DNA from: Sycobia sp. Sy_11
Lineage: Eukaryota > Arthropoda > Insecta > Hymenoptera > Epichrysomallidae
NCBI GenBank assembly: GCA_018907035.1
Contig: JACCIC010000120.1
Span: 1,380,001 to 1,444,000, forward strand
Direction: 5' to 3'
DNA length: 64,000 nucleotides
A model generated the notes under the pieces. The model was given only the letters and a program-made list of their open reading frames with translations. It was not told where the DNA came from and made no database searches. The position numbers and the translations under genes were made by a program. Below are positions 1-14,049 of this stretch, piece after piece. Every line of letters begins with the position of its first letter. The first letter of the stretch is position 1.

Positions 1-550
1 GCGCAATAATCCAAACGCACACTTTCTGATATTACTTATCCCATACTATCGTACTTCTCCTTTATAGAAATATGCCTCGGCATAGCGGTTACCGAGCGCT
101 ATTCCTCGCACATTCCACGAATTTATAGAAGTGCGACAGCTGCAAAGAAAAAAAAACAAACGAACAAAAAGAAAGAAGAAAAAAGACTTTCAACGAAAAA
201 AAAAAAAAATACAATAACGAAAGGCTTTCATTAAGGAAAATGGAAGAGATTGAATGTATACCGCGAAAGTCTATATCCTCGCGGCCGTATATATAGTTTT
301 CCCTCGGCCGCTCGAAAACGTCGATTACTCTCCCCTTCCCCCGTTACTCTTGCTCAGAGCGCGTGCGTTCTTGTTTTATTTTTATCCTCTCTCGTGCCAG
401 TTTTTCTTTTTTAAGGGACTCGCGAGGCTGCCGTATTGTCTTCAACGTCTTCCTTAACCGTAACAAGTGGCTCGTCGCTATACAGTCCCTCTACTCCCTT
501 ATAATTGCGACGCCGCAGTCGAGAGGAAATTTATCAGGGCGCATGATAAA

Positions 551-556
551 TGTATG

Positions 557-603
<47 letters not shown>
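551..603. repeat. (TGTA)/(TA)n microsatellite
   Basis: Short TGTA units lead into about 43 bp of uninterrupted TA. Confidence 0.95.
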
Positions 604-605
<2 letters not shown>

Positions 606-1212
606 CTCTCTCAATTAAAAATAAAATTTTCATGATAGACAATCGCGTTTGATTATAACAATTTATAACAAAGACGTCGGACCTCTCCCCGCGCTCGGTC
701 TACCGATGAAAACTATTGTACAGCCTTCCACGCTCACTTCTCCATAACTCGCCGGTGCGTAATATTGTTTTCGAATTTTGCTAGTTTCATTTTCATCATT
801 TCAAGTATCGCACTGACGAGGGGGAAAATAACCAACGGATTGCAGTATCGTCAAACAGAGCCAGGCGATTCGTTCCAAGAGGTTCGCAGCCCTGGCATTA
901 TCGCGCCAGCGTATATCGAAGCTCGCGAACGAAAGCGCTGGCGCTGGAAAAATATGACGACTCGCTCCTATGCGATTTTCGGCGCAAAAAGACGAATGGC
1001 GCTGCTCGTCCGCCCAGTGAATTGGATCGAGACAGTTTTCGTTAGAATTCGATTGAGATTGCGCTGGTCGTCCGCGGAAAAATACGAAATGGATGATAGT
1101 CTGATCGACCTGCTGTTGTAACTTCGTTATCATTGCTCATTTTCGTCGGGGACGACGATGTATATGAAATTTTAAACCCATGGCTCTCGTGACGATGCAA
1201 CAAGGCTTTCCG

Positions 1213-1234
1213 TTTTTTTTTTTTTTTTTTTTTT
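1213..1234. repeat. poly-T tract
   Basis: 22 consecutive T residues. Confidence 0.95.
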
Positions 1235-1975
1235 ACTACCACCTATCACAATGCGGCAAACGTCTACTGGGAACCCGGCGATGTTTTATATTTATCGAGC
1301 GCGCTTTGCGCGCGATTCATGCCATTTTTCGCAGGAATCACGACGCAGATCTATCGCGAATTAAAAAAAGGCCCTGAAACAAGGCTGAAACATTTGTTCG
1401 AACCTTAAATGATGACATTATTTAAAATTATTTTTTCAACTTTTTTATTCGCTTAAATTATGTATACAAAGTCTTCAAAAATAGCATTGTATCAGAATTT
1501 TCTTGTGAAGACTTTTGCTAATTTTTTTTTTACGAAGCGGCTTCGACCGCTTCAGAATATTTTAAAAGACCGTTCGATCGCTCTCTTGATAGGTCTTAGG
1601 AAGTACGAAACTGATCAGATAATTACCGCGGTGTAGTAGGGCACGAGTGCAAGGTTAGAATAACGGAGCAGAGGTAAAAATATCTTTCTGTGACAATTTT
1701 CAAAGTGCTGAATGTTTTACCTTGCACCGAAGTTGTAAAAACAAATCGGTGAAGTTCAGATGGTTTTTTTCAAAGGCTCTCTTATATATAAGATTGAGAG
1801 AAAGACACACATAGATGTGTAATTATTTATAACTTTGAATATAAAACGTACGAAAAATAAATATCTGCGTTAAATATGCCGTGAATTAGTAACAGTTTTG
1901 TAAAATATTATTAATAAGAACATCATAAATACTATACAGCTACATAGCACGTCAGTCTCATCAATATCACAGGTG

Positions 1976-1980
<5 letters not shown>

Positions 1981-2007
<27 letters not shown>
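1981..2007. repeat. (AG)n microsatellite
   Basis: Uninterrupted AG dinucleotides. Confidence 0.95.
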
Positions 2008-2289
2008 CGTTGCCATTGCTTCAGAAATAATTATGCATAAATTATTAAATTGCCTGCCGTAGCCTAGTCGGAAGAAACTTTTAGGGGATGAGCCAGAGAA
2101 GCGGCGTAGGAGATTGGATCTTAAATTTATATAAAACTTCTTTCAAAAAATTTGAAAGGTCTAAAAAGTCCTTATTTATGCCGAGATGGGTAAAACTGCG
2201 ACTTGCGCGTCAAACTCTTCTAAATTATTCCACGGCTCTCATCAAAATTTAGACGAATTTAGGGGACGGTTCGGGGTTTAGTTTGGGAA

Positions 2290-2290
<1 letters not shown>

Positions 2291-2331
<41 letters not shown>
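2291..2331. repeat. (TA)n microsatellite
   Basis: About 20 TA units. Confidence 0.95.
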
Positions 2332-2334
<3 letters not shown>

Positions 2335-2737
2335 AAATATTTTTGAAATTCCCGACATTCATCATTGAAAAATTAATCCTCTTCAGTTTCACCCCGTTAA
2401 ACAGTTTGACATTTGAACAAGAATTAATAAGTTCATAACTGAATTCCCGAAACTGATGGAAATCCAGCGCGGCAAATAAATAATTTGCTTTCCTCTCCGT
2501 CACTTTCAATTCAAATTTTAGGTGTAGATATTTTCGTGAAAGTTGTACAGAATTTTGTACGAAACTATTTTACCTCTATACTGTCGAGTCAAGTCAGTTT
2601 TTACGTACATATTCATTTAACGATACTCGGATCCTTTCGGAGTATTATTTGAAGGAAAAGACGTTTTAAGTGCATCATCAGTCACCCCCACCCTATCGGG
2701 CTTGTAAATTTGTCTTTTAGTGATTCGATTCAGATTC

Positions 2738-2741
<4 letters not shown>

Positions 2742-2791
<50 letters not shown>
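2742..2791. repeat. (TA)n microsatellite
   Basis: About 24 TA units. Confidence 0.95.
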
Positions 2792-2793
<2 letters not shown>

Positions 2794-2870
2794 CTATTGA
2801 TCTATAATTCAATACACTAACGATGACATCGTGTAAACTTCTACAATTACCCATGCACATAATAATCGTG

Positions 2871-2965
2871 AAACTTGATAAATAATCGGATATATATATA
2901 TATATATATATCTGAATTTAGTGCCTAGAAGCAAACTCTATCGAATCCGATTATTTATCAAGTTT
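2871..2965. repeat. 21-bp perfect inverted repeat around a (TA)n tract
   Basis: Positions 2871-2891 and 2945-2965 are exact reverse complements (core AAACTTGATAAATAATCGG). The 53-bp spacer holds a 20-bp TA run. It would form a strong stem-loop. It may be the ends of a short fold-back element; no ORF is inside. Confidence 0.7.
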
Positions 2966-3110
2966 ATGCCAGGCCGGAGAGAAACTCTATCGTAATTCGT
3001 CGCGGTGGGTATTGCATATACACAAATAAGCAATATAGCCATGATTAAACGTTGCTTCGGGTTATACTCTTCCCTCGAGCCTCTTCTACATACATATATA
3101 CATACATGCA

Positions 3111-3114
<4 letters not shown>

Positions 3115-3157
<43 letters not shown>
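3115..3157. repeat. (TA)n microsatellite
   Basis: About 21 TA units preceded by CATA-type units. Confidence 0.95.
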
Positions 3158-3160
<3 letters not shown>

Positions 3161-3942
3161 TGCCCAACCTGAGCTACGTTATGTATAATCAAAGCCCGCC
3201 TCTTGAATGTACACCGAAGGGTATACAAAGGACTGTAAGCATTGAAATGAATGTTTATCCGAGAACAGAGCGAGAGAGAGGGGGGGGAGTAATGAGAGGA
3301 AGGATCGGGGTGGTAAAGATTTACTTTCAATTAGTGCTATATGCGCGCGTGTACACGTACGCACGCACGTACCAATTCGTGTAAGATAAATACATAACCA
3401 TCATTGGCATGGAAATAAGCGCTAAGTTGATGGCAGATACGTCCAAGTTTGCACGACTCCTTAAAGAGACGAAATATAAGCTGAGTTCTCTAGATAGAGT
3501 ATATACATTATACAAGGAGAACAGAGGTTTTTGTAAGTGAAGAATAATTAGCGATTTCTTGTTTCTATTCAATTTTGAATGGAAAATAATTTGGGATGTA
3601 GGCGTGTCTACATTTTCAGGGACATCATTTTTCAATTATGACTCTGAATCTGTAATTTTAGTATATGACATTTTTACACTCCTAAATGCAAACGATAGCA
3701 GAAGAAATTAAAAAACCTGAGTAATGATAATATTAATAGCATTGTTAAAAATCAAACGAAAACGACGAGTGATGCCCCAAAAAGCAAAGTGAAATGTAAA
3801 TTATTTTTTTGAGCAGTTAGCTAGGATAAGTCAGTAATGATATCTACTTGAAGTCAAAGATACAAAAACAGAATGAAGTTATCCTAAAAGCTACCTGATG
3901 ACCCTTAGAACCAGAACATCTATGGCTATTGCTCTAAGCCAA

Positions 3943-3969
3943 CATATATATCTATATCTATATATATAT

Positions 3970-4049
<80 letters not shown>

Positions 4050-4067
4050 GTGTGTGTGCGTGTGTGT
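3943..4067. repeat. compound (TA)n(CG)n(TG)n tract
   Basis: About 120 bp of nearly unbroken purine-pyrimidine alternation passing from TA to CG to TG. Confidence 0.95.
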
Positions 4068-4410
4068 TACATTTATTGTATAGATACACGCATTGTACAG
4101 AATCGTTTAATTGTAGATCCGTATATCGAAGCGCGGTAGTATTCAAACTCCTTATCGCGGGGGCGCTCTTGGCATTTTTATATATAACTGACCAATTCTA
4201 AAAGTTGCCCTGAATATGATAGAACATGTGTCAACGTATGAGCTTGACCGATCTGGAGGAATTTTTGGTACAAATTATGTTGTCCGGGGTGCTAATTACG
4301 AACACTGTAGTAGTTTTTTACAAATTGAATTTCCATCTCAAAATGCATAAAAATCGCCGGTTTCCGAATTTATAATATAATGCATCCACGAGACGGTCAA
4401 TTTTCAGTGG

Positions 4411-4436
4411 GTGCGCGCGCGCGCGCGCGTGTGTGT
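4411..4436. repeat. (GC)n(GT)n tract
   Basis: Alternating GC then GT dinucleotides. Confidence 0.9.
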
Positions 4437-4631
4437 ACTTCCCGCGGCTTTTTTCGTTCTCGACCTCTGATTTAAACTGTTGACACTGCTCCTGGCTGCT
4501 ACTATACCGATGCTGGCTGCGTTATTGTTTTGCGATAACGCACGCAGAAAAGAGTTTCAGATGGACATGGTGGCGGGGGTGAGGCATCAAATGTGCAACG
4601 ATCCACGGTCCTGAGCATTGCGCGCGTTGTC

Positions 4632-4632
<1 letters not shown>

Positions 4633-4677
<45 letters not shown>
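4633..4677. repeat. (TA)n microsatellite
   Basis: About 22 TA units. Confidence 0.95.
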
Positions 4678-4678
<1 letters not shown>

Positions 4679-4823
4679 CATCAGATCTGGCACGTGAACT
4701 TCGCGGGGCGCGATATTTATCGTGGGTTCTGCAGTGGATGATGCTCGCTAGCGCGGGTCGGAGAGGCCGAGAGGTAAAATCAAGTGCACGCACGATGATT
4801 TAGTTTAGTAAACTATGTATGTT

Positions 4824-4827
<4 letters not shown>

Positions 4828-4871
<44 letters not shown>
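4828..4871. repeat. (TA)n microsatellite
   Basis: About 22 TA units. Confidence 0.95.
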
Positions 4872-4872
<1 letters not shown>

Positions 4873-4970
4873 CTGACGCGCTGGGCGGTGCTGAGCTTTG
4901 AAATAGTAACAGAGCGCGTCGGGCTTATATTATACTATGTACGAGAGTTTACGTACAGGGGTAGAATGAA

Positions 4971-4971
<1 letters not shown>

Positions 4972-5013
<42 letters not shown>
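4972..5013. repeat. (GA)n microsatellite
   Basis: About 20 GA units. Confidence 0.95.
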
Positions 5014-5017
<4 letters not shown>

Positions 5018-7280
5018 GACAGCTTAAAAAAGCTTTAGAACGCATTGCCAATAGAACGCTTGGACTGTTAGATTCGTACGGATGAGAATTCGCCTCGGAG
5101 CCTCCTCTAATCGGTTCGTTGCGTCGAGGGAGTTAACAATACATCCGATTTCTTTAAATACCGAAAAAAAATATTTAATAAGCTTTTTCACGAATGAAAT
5201 ACGTATAATGTCGTAGACGTCGCATATATTGAGGTATAATAGCTGTTAAAAATACGCGTTTCTTTTTGTAATTTATGTAATAATCAATCACAATTTAATA
5301 TCCTTTAATAAACTGTCGGGGTTAATCGAATGGCAGAGATTACCCTCGAAAAACTGATTTAGAATGTATTATTATATGGTAATTGATTGATCGTATCAAT
5401 AAAGTATCGATCACGAGGTGTATATTACTGGCTTTCCAATAGAATAATGAACAGCTTCCGTTAGAAATTGCAATGTCGGTAAAAAAACCTTTTTACTATT
5501 ACTTGCAGTAGTTATTTTCAGACCCCTTTTTAGCTCTTAAATTTTGATATTTAATTGCAACTACAAATGCTAAACTGCACTCTTTGCTGATATTTTCGAC
5601 AAAAAAATCGCTGATTTATTCGAAAAAGTCTAATATAAAAATATAAAATGTAAGGGAACGATAAAAAGGGCAAAAAGGGTGAATATATTATTGCTCTGAA
5701 AAAGCATTGAAAAAACAGTTCCAAAAAAAAAAATTGCCGTTAATTATAGCCCCCTACAAATTAAACAATATGTTGCTCTTACAAATAGAAAAATAGTAGT
5801 CAACTTTAAAAGGAAAAGTTGGATGATCTTTGCTGGTTCGACGTAATATTGATTTATACTACTATAAACTCAAATTAACGAACTCTACGCAATTTTTTGA
5901 CTCTCGTGGTATATGGCATATGGCCTGTGTATGTAAGTTGAATTGGACAGCTACAGCGAGACCGCATTATCCCTCGGAGGCAAATAAAATCGACTTCCAA
6001 GCCCGCGTTCAAAATTGACCGTTTCCGGTACTCTGGCAATTAATAAATGTATGAATTTTTTTTTGCTTTTGTTTTGTTGTTTTTGTTTTTGTTTTGATCC
6101 TTCGACAAAGTAATCACGACGCGCGTCTTCCTGTCGAATACACTGGGAAAGGGAAAAAAGTGGTGGGGGGAGGGTGAGTGCTTAGCGAACGGTTAACGCG
6201 TTCGCGCGGCGCTTTATCTCGCCCCGTTACGGTTTTAAAAGCGGAGATAAATTTATCCCTCGGCCACATGTGTAAAAACAGTTTTGTTCGTGCTCCTTCG
6301 GACCCTCGGGTAAACCTCTTAATAGCCAAAAAAGCAAAAAAGACGATTCCCACCGTTTCGAAACGGTAAAAAAAAAAAAAAGAAACAAAAAAGAAAGAAC
6401 AAGGGAAGGCCTGCCGCGAATAAAGTACCAACTTCGAGAATCTGTCGAGCGCGTATCCGCGTCATGCGAATATTTTGGTAAGGGCCGTTAATAGGTGTGA
6501 ATAATTGTTTCCGCCCACGTACGTATCTGTGGACAGCTCCCATTACGCTTACATAGAAATGGTCATAAGCGAAATATAGAACGGCCTGTATAGAAATGGA
6601 TCTGCCGCTTATCGGATTTCTGCCAATCTCGGTAAATATTTCGCCCGCTCTAATCAAGCAATATCGTCTAATATTGTACTTATATGCAGCGTCATGAAAA
6701 ACTGCAGTGGAACGTATAAATGTAGGAGGCGACCGTGCGCGATGAATCGCAATTGTTGCATTATTAGACATTTAACTATTGTTATTGAAAGTACTCGTGG
6801 GCTCTCGGATTCGATGAGAGTTTGAACGATGAGAATCTTGGCTTTCATTACACTGGACAACTTCCGTGTACAATTAAAATATCGCTCGTATAGCTTACAT
6901 ATAATATACGTTGAACACATGCTCTGACCAAATGAGAGACCCCGCTTCTCCGGCATTGTTTAACATTGTATGCTTTAAACGTATTATCCCTACACTTGCA
7001 AATGTCGTATAGTCACGGAATCTTGTCCACACAAGTATATCATGACCGATCAATATTAATGTCAGGAGGAACTTTCAAATTAATATAATTATAACGCATC
7101 GTAGAATTTCCGGTAAATCACCGTAAATGTTCACTTCCATATCCGAGATACGCGGGTTGAAAGAAAAAGAAACGTGCGAACAGCCACGTAATTTAGTAAA
7201 AATGACGAATCTCCCATTGACAGTGAATCCATCGCATTATTTACATTCGAAATATCATTTATATTCTGTAAATAACAAGA

Positions 7281-7283
<3 letters not shown>

Positions 7284-7335
<52 letters not shown>
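7284..7335. repeat. (TA)n microsatellite
   Basis: About 26 TA units. Confidence 0.95.
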
Positions 7336-7341
<6 letters not shown>

Positions 7342-8088
7342 AGCTTTACTCACTCGCAAAATTAATCGGGACTAAATCAAATTCGCCCGCTTTCCGCGTA
7401 TTATACACTTACAGTCCTCTATATACCGCGTACATCGATGGTTTATGATGAGACAACATTCCCTCGGGCGAGGAAAGCAATCTGGAGGGTCGGGTGAGGG
7501 GGCAGAAGAGTAAGGGAATGGGAAGGAGGGGGGGGGGACTCACGTCCCCGGTCGACGTCTCAATTTCCAATGCGAAAGGCGTAATACCGCGAGTTCGGCC
7601 ACCTGTTTTCGTATGGCCAGCCAATTAAAATGTTATGGCCACTATAACTTTCGCCCCCCCCCCGCAACCACCAGCATCCCCATCACCGTCCGCTACCCCT
7701 GAGCGTGTATTGATTTTACAACAGCCCCACCCCCCCTTTCGCTTCGTTATAAAGTTTTGTATTGCAAAATTAATATCAAAGCCGAATAAAGCGTATGAAA
7801 GTTTTTGAAACAAGTTTCATTACCACCCTCTTCGATTAATCTTATCGCGGAATTTCGGCTGATTCTCCCGTGAAACTCTTCTCTTTTTTTTAACGTGGAA
7901 TACGGCATTATTTATCTATATGAAAGAAAGGCGCGACTACAGACATAATGGAGGACATAAATGCATAAATACGCGGCCGTAAAAATGGGGCAGGGAGAGG
8001 GAATGTACAGCGGACTATACGGGACAAAAGTGTTATACGCCCCACTGTGCGCTAAGCTCCTTACACCATGTTGAAATATATAATAATG

Positions 8089-8090
<2 letters not shown>

Positions 8091-8133
<43 letters not shown>
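8091..8133. repeat. (TA)n microsatellite
   Basis: About 21 TA units. Confidence 0.95.
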
Positions 8134-8137
<4 letters not shown>

Positions 8138-9439
8138 TAAATTATAATAGAATATGTGATCAATTAAGATTTTTTCAAGGAATTATTAAGAAAAAAGTTT
8201 TGAGCGCGCTTAGTCGAGTCGATTTTCGACATTGATCGTATTTAATTATGTAATTTGTATTTAAAAAAGTATGGATTAGCGTGTAACTGTTTTAGAAGAC
8301 TGAAATACCATTAGAAGAGGCGACGAATATTATACAATTTGCTTTTATTTCCCCCAGACTTGTTAACTTTTTTTTTTACAGGAATGTCGAAATTATTTAA
8401 GTATAATATTTTTGGTTCTATTTTCACGCTTCACAATCGATATAGTTGAAACGAATTGAAACGGAGACCTCGACATGAACTCGAGTCATTCGATGTACGT
8501 TTATTCCATAAAAATTATATCTTGACAATCGAAGAAGAAAAAATGATTCTCAAGATTCATTAAAATAGTTCAGTAATATCCTAATTTTGCTCCTTCATAT
8601 AATGAACGTGAAGTTGGATAAAATATTCAGGATAGATGGATATTAATGTCTTTCTTTTTATCAATAGTTAACATCGAGATCTTAACATCCATAAGTGATG
8701 TTAAAATCTTGAATACTAAATAAATTTGCAGTTCTCTAAAAGTATTGGTGGCACTCTGCATTTTCTATGCTATTCAATAATTAAAAAGTTCAAAACCCGT
8801 ACTAAAGTATTGTGTGTGTGTGCGCGCGCGCGCGCATTTAATCTATGCTTAACTTTTGAATGGATAATGAAAAGAGAGGGGAAATAGTCCGAGTCGGAAG
8901 TTAATGTTATTCCTAAAATTCAAGAGTAAATGAATCCGGCTCGTTATACCCCTGACTTCATACTCGCTCAATATCTCCGCAACTTTTACATTTTTCCATT
9001 TAAATTTTACATATCTTTAGTTTCATTTGCTTCTCCCCACCCGCTCCCCAAACTCCCTCCTCGTTATCATAAAAAATCGATCCATGAATTATTTATGCGC
9101 TTGCTTTAAAACTCGGAACGTCGCATCGATTATTCCCGTATTAATCGAATAACCTCGTTTAATAAATGGGCAAACTTGGTTGAGAATCAAAAATTTCAAA
9201 CGGATGGCTATGCAAACAATGTATACACTATGCGCGATGGCAGTGCGGCACGATTGTAAAAAATATATCAGCGCTGGACACTTTTAACTTTCAAATATAT
9301 CCATTCGTCGTCTTCCCATTCCAGCATTGTGACCGTGCAAATGTTTCGACATTGTCAAAGATACAAATAAAAAAAAAGAAGGGAGGGATGAAACGAGCGA
9401 CACAGCGGATTATTCGATGAAGTGGGGGATTCTTACGGC

Positions 9440-9441
<2 letters not shown>

Positions 9442-9482
<41 letters not shown>
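9442..9482. repeat. (TA)n microsatellite
   Basis: About 20 TA units. Confidence 0.95.
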
Positions 9483-9486
<4 letters not shown>

Positions 9487-11306
9487 CCCGCGCGCGTAGC
9501 CCGTGTGTTATATGCGCGATATGTTATATGCCCGTGTGTTATACAGCCTGCATTTTTGTGGATTGAGAAATAGGGGGCGAGAGGAGGCAAGGCTGCAATT
9601 ACCCGCCTCCTCCCCTCCCCAGGCCGCCGTCCAACCCGCGAAAACCCTTGAAAAAACACTTAACGGCCCGGTTAATCGCCGTCTTTACGGAGCCTCCCAC
9701 CGCGCTGGGCGCACGCCTCTTTCCTCTTCTCCCCTCGCGCAATAATATAATAATTGAACGTTAGATCGTCGATCCGAGGACTGATGGAACTTTTATAATG
9801 TGGGGGGAGAGGGAAGGGGCGTGACCTTCGAGTCCCGTGTTCATTAAATTCCGACCTAGATGTATAGCTTTGTGTCTGTGCGTCTGCGTGTACGTGCGCT
9901 TTTCATGAAAAAAATTCTTTTCAATTGATTTTGTTTTTTTTTTTTTACGTATACACACTCGTTACTTGTCATTTCATATTGGCTTCTAAAATCCCTTTCG
10001 CTTCGACATTCGCACTGTCAATCCAAATGATTTGCTATACGTTAGCGCACTAATCCAGGAAATTCCCGATCAATTAACCGAGCTTTTTGAATTTTAACCT
10101 CAAACTCCTAGTGTAATTTTTACCTTTTAAATGTAAAATTGTTCTATATGTCTCTGACTTGCCTCGTAGTTATCTCTAAATACAAATGAATAATAATGCC
10201 ACCTTCTTCAGTCTCTATGAAAACTAATATAAAGTTTTTTTTTTTAATGACGCAATTTTTCTTTTTTACAAACAATCCAATTTTCCTCCATAAGATAGCA
10301 CGCTTAATCTCGGACTTTCTTAAATTAATCCAAACCCTAAATAAACGCACACACGGATTTTCCCAAAACGATTCTCATCTAATATAATAAGTTACCCCAT
10401 CCTACTAAGAGAATTCTTTTAATTATTCTTATCATCCGTTTCAAATCTATAGAAATCCTTGTTTATTAATTAAACGTTAAATTAACCTTTATATTGCGCA
10501 AATTTAGTAAAAAAAACGTGTAAAATAATGCGTAATTAATGATCATTTTATATATAAATGATAAATTAGATTACATTCCAATTTTTTCGATTTGAATACA
10601 GACATTCAAAAAAAACTATTAAAATTTACATAGCTGATACTAAAATATTTATCAATTATTCAATTGTATCTTTATCTGTAAGATCTAAGAAAGTCTAATT
10701 AATTTTCCATTTCAAAGACTGTCAAAGTCAATTTCCACCGATCGAACAAAAAATATTCTCTTTTCAATAATATACGACATAAACATTAAATTCTCTTTTT
10801 TGTTGTTGTAAAGTTCATGACATTTGATGAATGTACTTGGAAACTCTGGGATAATTATATAGAATAAACCTTAATTAAAGACCGGTTTAAATAAAATTTG
10901 CAACGTAGTTCAAACATTACATATAATATTCTTTAAAAAGAAGAGCGAAGAGCCCGTTAATTAATACTAATTTAATATTAACGTTTTCCATCTATTATGG
11001 ACATATATATAGACGTTATACATATCACATACATAACTACTCTAAGCTAGTTAAAGTTCTTTCTGAATTAAACATTTCTATACTGCATATCAAACTATTC
11101 AGTGAAGTACGAAAACGTCCAATAAAGAAACTATATAATCAAAACTCTAGAAATATAGCTTTCGAGGGCGACAAAATCCGAGAGTCGCCTGCCACCCCCC
11201 CCCGCCCCTTATAAAGCTCGCTAAATCTCGAAAGCAATATGCGCAGCTCCGTGTCGTTAAAGGGCCATTACGCCCCGTATAATGGCAATCGATAATTAAT
11301 CGATCG

Positions 11307-11310
<4 letters not shown>

Positions 11311-11367
<57 letters not shown>
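11311..11367. repeat. (TA)n microsatellite
   Basis: TA run with one AC interruption. Confidence 0.95.
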
Positions 11368-11510
11368 GGGAAGAGGGACGGGCGTACGAGAGAGGCCCCC
11401 ATCGGTTAGAGATACGCTAATTGACTCTTTAATATTTATAATTAAGGGATTAGCCGGCGCGGCATGTGCGCGCCGCGCGCGATAGCACCGGGTGCTTTAA
11501 AAGCGCGCGC

Positions 11511-11514
<4 letters not shown>

Positions 11515-11553
<39 letters not shown>
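11515..11553. repeat. (GA)n microsatellite
   Basis: About 19 GA units. Confidence 0.95.
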
Positions 11554-11554
<1 letters not shown>

Positions 11555-12455
11555 AGAATTTCTATCCATTACTTTAATGGTTTTTGATTTAATTAGAGTG
11601 TTTAAATTACAAGTCAACGAGATATTCAATTTCTTCTTTTAAAGGAAAGGGAATGGCGCGTTTAATATACACGAATCGACGTCTCGAAATTGATTCTCGT
11701 TTATAATTACATTTATTATCCTGTAATAACCAAGAATATTATATAATGTAACGAAATTTGAAACTGTTCTATACACATATAAACATATATCCAGTTGCTG
11801 CAAAGCTTATACCCGGCTAATTAAATCAATGTCAAAAACTAGGAAGACATTTTGATAACGAAATTTCATCTCTCCAATTACGTACTTATATATATATATA
11901 ATATAGTTATGGCGAATTTTCTGACTGCTCTGAGATTAATTTCAGGATAAACTGACTGTGGAATTCACTTTGCAAGCTGAAACATTGGCGATGTAAAGCA
12001 TTATCGATAAACTTACTTTTCTTATGACGTAATTTTAAAATTAAGTAGATTAGCCACATGTGTGCGTGTTCATTCTAAAATTCATTCGAGGTGTCCGATA
12101 CGAAAAATCCAATGCAGCATCGACTTTCGATTTCAAGTACGAGTACGTGGATACGTTAAAAATAGCATGTCCACGTTCGCCGTCTCTCCTGGCTGCGAAT
12201 ATTTCTCGAAGAATTATCCATTACCTGGAATATTTTAGCTTGAGACTTATTTGGTTATAAGAATTATCCTATTGGGAATATCGTCGGGCGTACTAATCGA
12301 ATTTCACCTGATCTTGGATGATATTTTTCATAAAAACGTAATATTATACTTGGAAAAATTTTCATTTTATCCGTTGCGTATGTATTTATGCAATTTGATA
12401 GAAGGGTGAAAAAATGTCATTTTGCTTCACCTTAATGCCGAGCCCAGCGCTTGGC

Positions 12456-12530
12456 ATAGGACGAAACCTAAAAGTTATTTTCAGTTTATTTCAAATCACG
12501 TACATTTTTTATTTTATCTTCTAAAACAGC
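12456..12530 (+). repeat. dispersed repeat copy 1
   Basis: Shares AAACCTAAAA, GTTATTTTCAGTTTATT and a following ATTTTATCT, in the same order and orientation, with 19181-19250. Probably two fragments of one interspersed repeat. Confidence 0.4.
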
Positions 12531-14043
12531 ATTTGTTTTCTCGATCAGACCTTCTGTAAAACAGCTATTCTTAAATATAGCCTCAATCGCTTAACGGCAA
12601 GCCGACGCCATGTAATTATGTGAAATGTCTCATGAGGAATGGACAAACTGCGCGTTTATAATTGTATACAGACTTTTAAGATGGCATCGATCCCGCGCGC
12701 ATGATTCCGACGCATTATGGCGTGACTCGTTGTCAAATAGCGAAAGAACATATTAAATTTTACAAAAGCGGTGCTCGTATCTAAGGAAATTTAAAAAAAA
12801 ACAAAAAAGAGCTACAAATTAACGACGAAAATTTCGTTAGGTTAATTGCATTTTTTTTAGCAAGTGACGTCGAGGGAAATTATAGGAAATATATCTTTCG
12901 ACACCATCTCCTCTCTCCTTTCGGGCAGTCACATTATTGAAAGAGAAAAAAAAAGATCCTTGCTCAACGAGCGGATGTGACACGCTCGCTGATATATCAT
13001 CGACTATAGTCACAGAACGTAACCCAATATATATCTATCAGATTTCCCTTTCAGCAATTATTAGACCTTCATTGTTATATAAAATATCACTATATAAATA
13101 AATCCATTGAGATAGCACAAAATGATTAAAAATCATTTTATCGGCCTTACAGTCTTTTTAATAAAATATAATCTTATTATAATCATAATGTAGTTTATCA
13201 TTACATTACTTTGTTAAAAAGAATGGAAGATCCATAAAAAATATTTATTAGTTTGATTTACATCAGAAAGTAAAATTTTGAATTTTAATTTTAAAATGTT
13301 ATTGTGATTCATATATGATATTTCTTATAAATATGACAATGTTTGAAAAGAAAAACGTAAAGAAATTATAAATTAGGGAATATTTATAAGAATATAAAAG
13401 AAAATATTGATTATTTTTAGCAATTCTAAAATTGCTTCAAAAATATGAGAAAAAATCATAATAATACTTTTTTTAAAAATCAAAGAAAAGAATTATACTT
13501 TCAAATTATTTGATTTTCTTTGTTGCAGAAATCATGTCAACCCGTAAAAATCGCAAAATTTTTGCTAATATCAAATCTTAAAATATGAGATTGAATTTCA
13601 AGTTCACGCGGCTCAAGTTTATGCATCTGATAACAATTTAATGATTGCATCAAAAAGCAAAGACTCCTTTTCCTTAACAAAAAAATAGGATTATGCTGCG
13701 ACGTTCTGAAGTTCAGTAATTGCGGTTGAAATTCAGAAATTTTTTAACCTTTATATTATAATTGATGCATTAATGTTGTGTCCATAATCCCCAAGCGAAA
13801 TTTGAACAGTTTGCAAAAACTATTTAAAAACTATATATTATAATTTGACCGGAATATATTATGGAAATTTAACAAATTCCCATAGTTTTGTTATATAGAT
13901 TTAATTTAACCAAAAAGTGTGTATATAGATAGATATGCATATCACATATAACGAACCCGGTAAAAATTAACTTTAGTATTAATTAGACGATATTTAATAA
14001 ATATCATATAAAGAAACAATTAGTACCACAAAGGTTTAAAAAT

Positions 14044-14049
14044 TTTATT
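14044..14049 (-). promoter_or_regulatory. possible polyadenylation signal of the Mutator-like gene
   Basis: This is the first AATAAA on the minus strand after the stop codon at 14457, about 410 nt downstream. In DNA this AT-rich such hexamers are frequent, so the call is weak. Confidence 0.2.

Noticed and set aside
765..1121. 118-codon frame with a hydrophobic start
   Set aside because: The start codon is TTG, not ATG; the opposite strand is open too; no splice sites or family match.
6319..6771. 150-codon minus-strand frame with an ATG start
   Set aside because: The C-terminal part is a poly-A/T translation and no motif is recognisable in the rest; probably chance.
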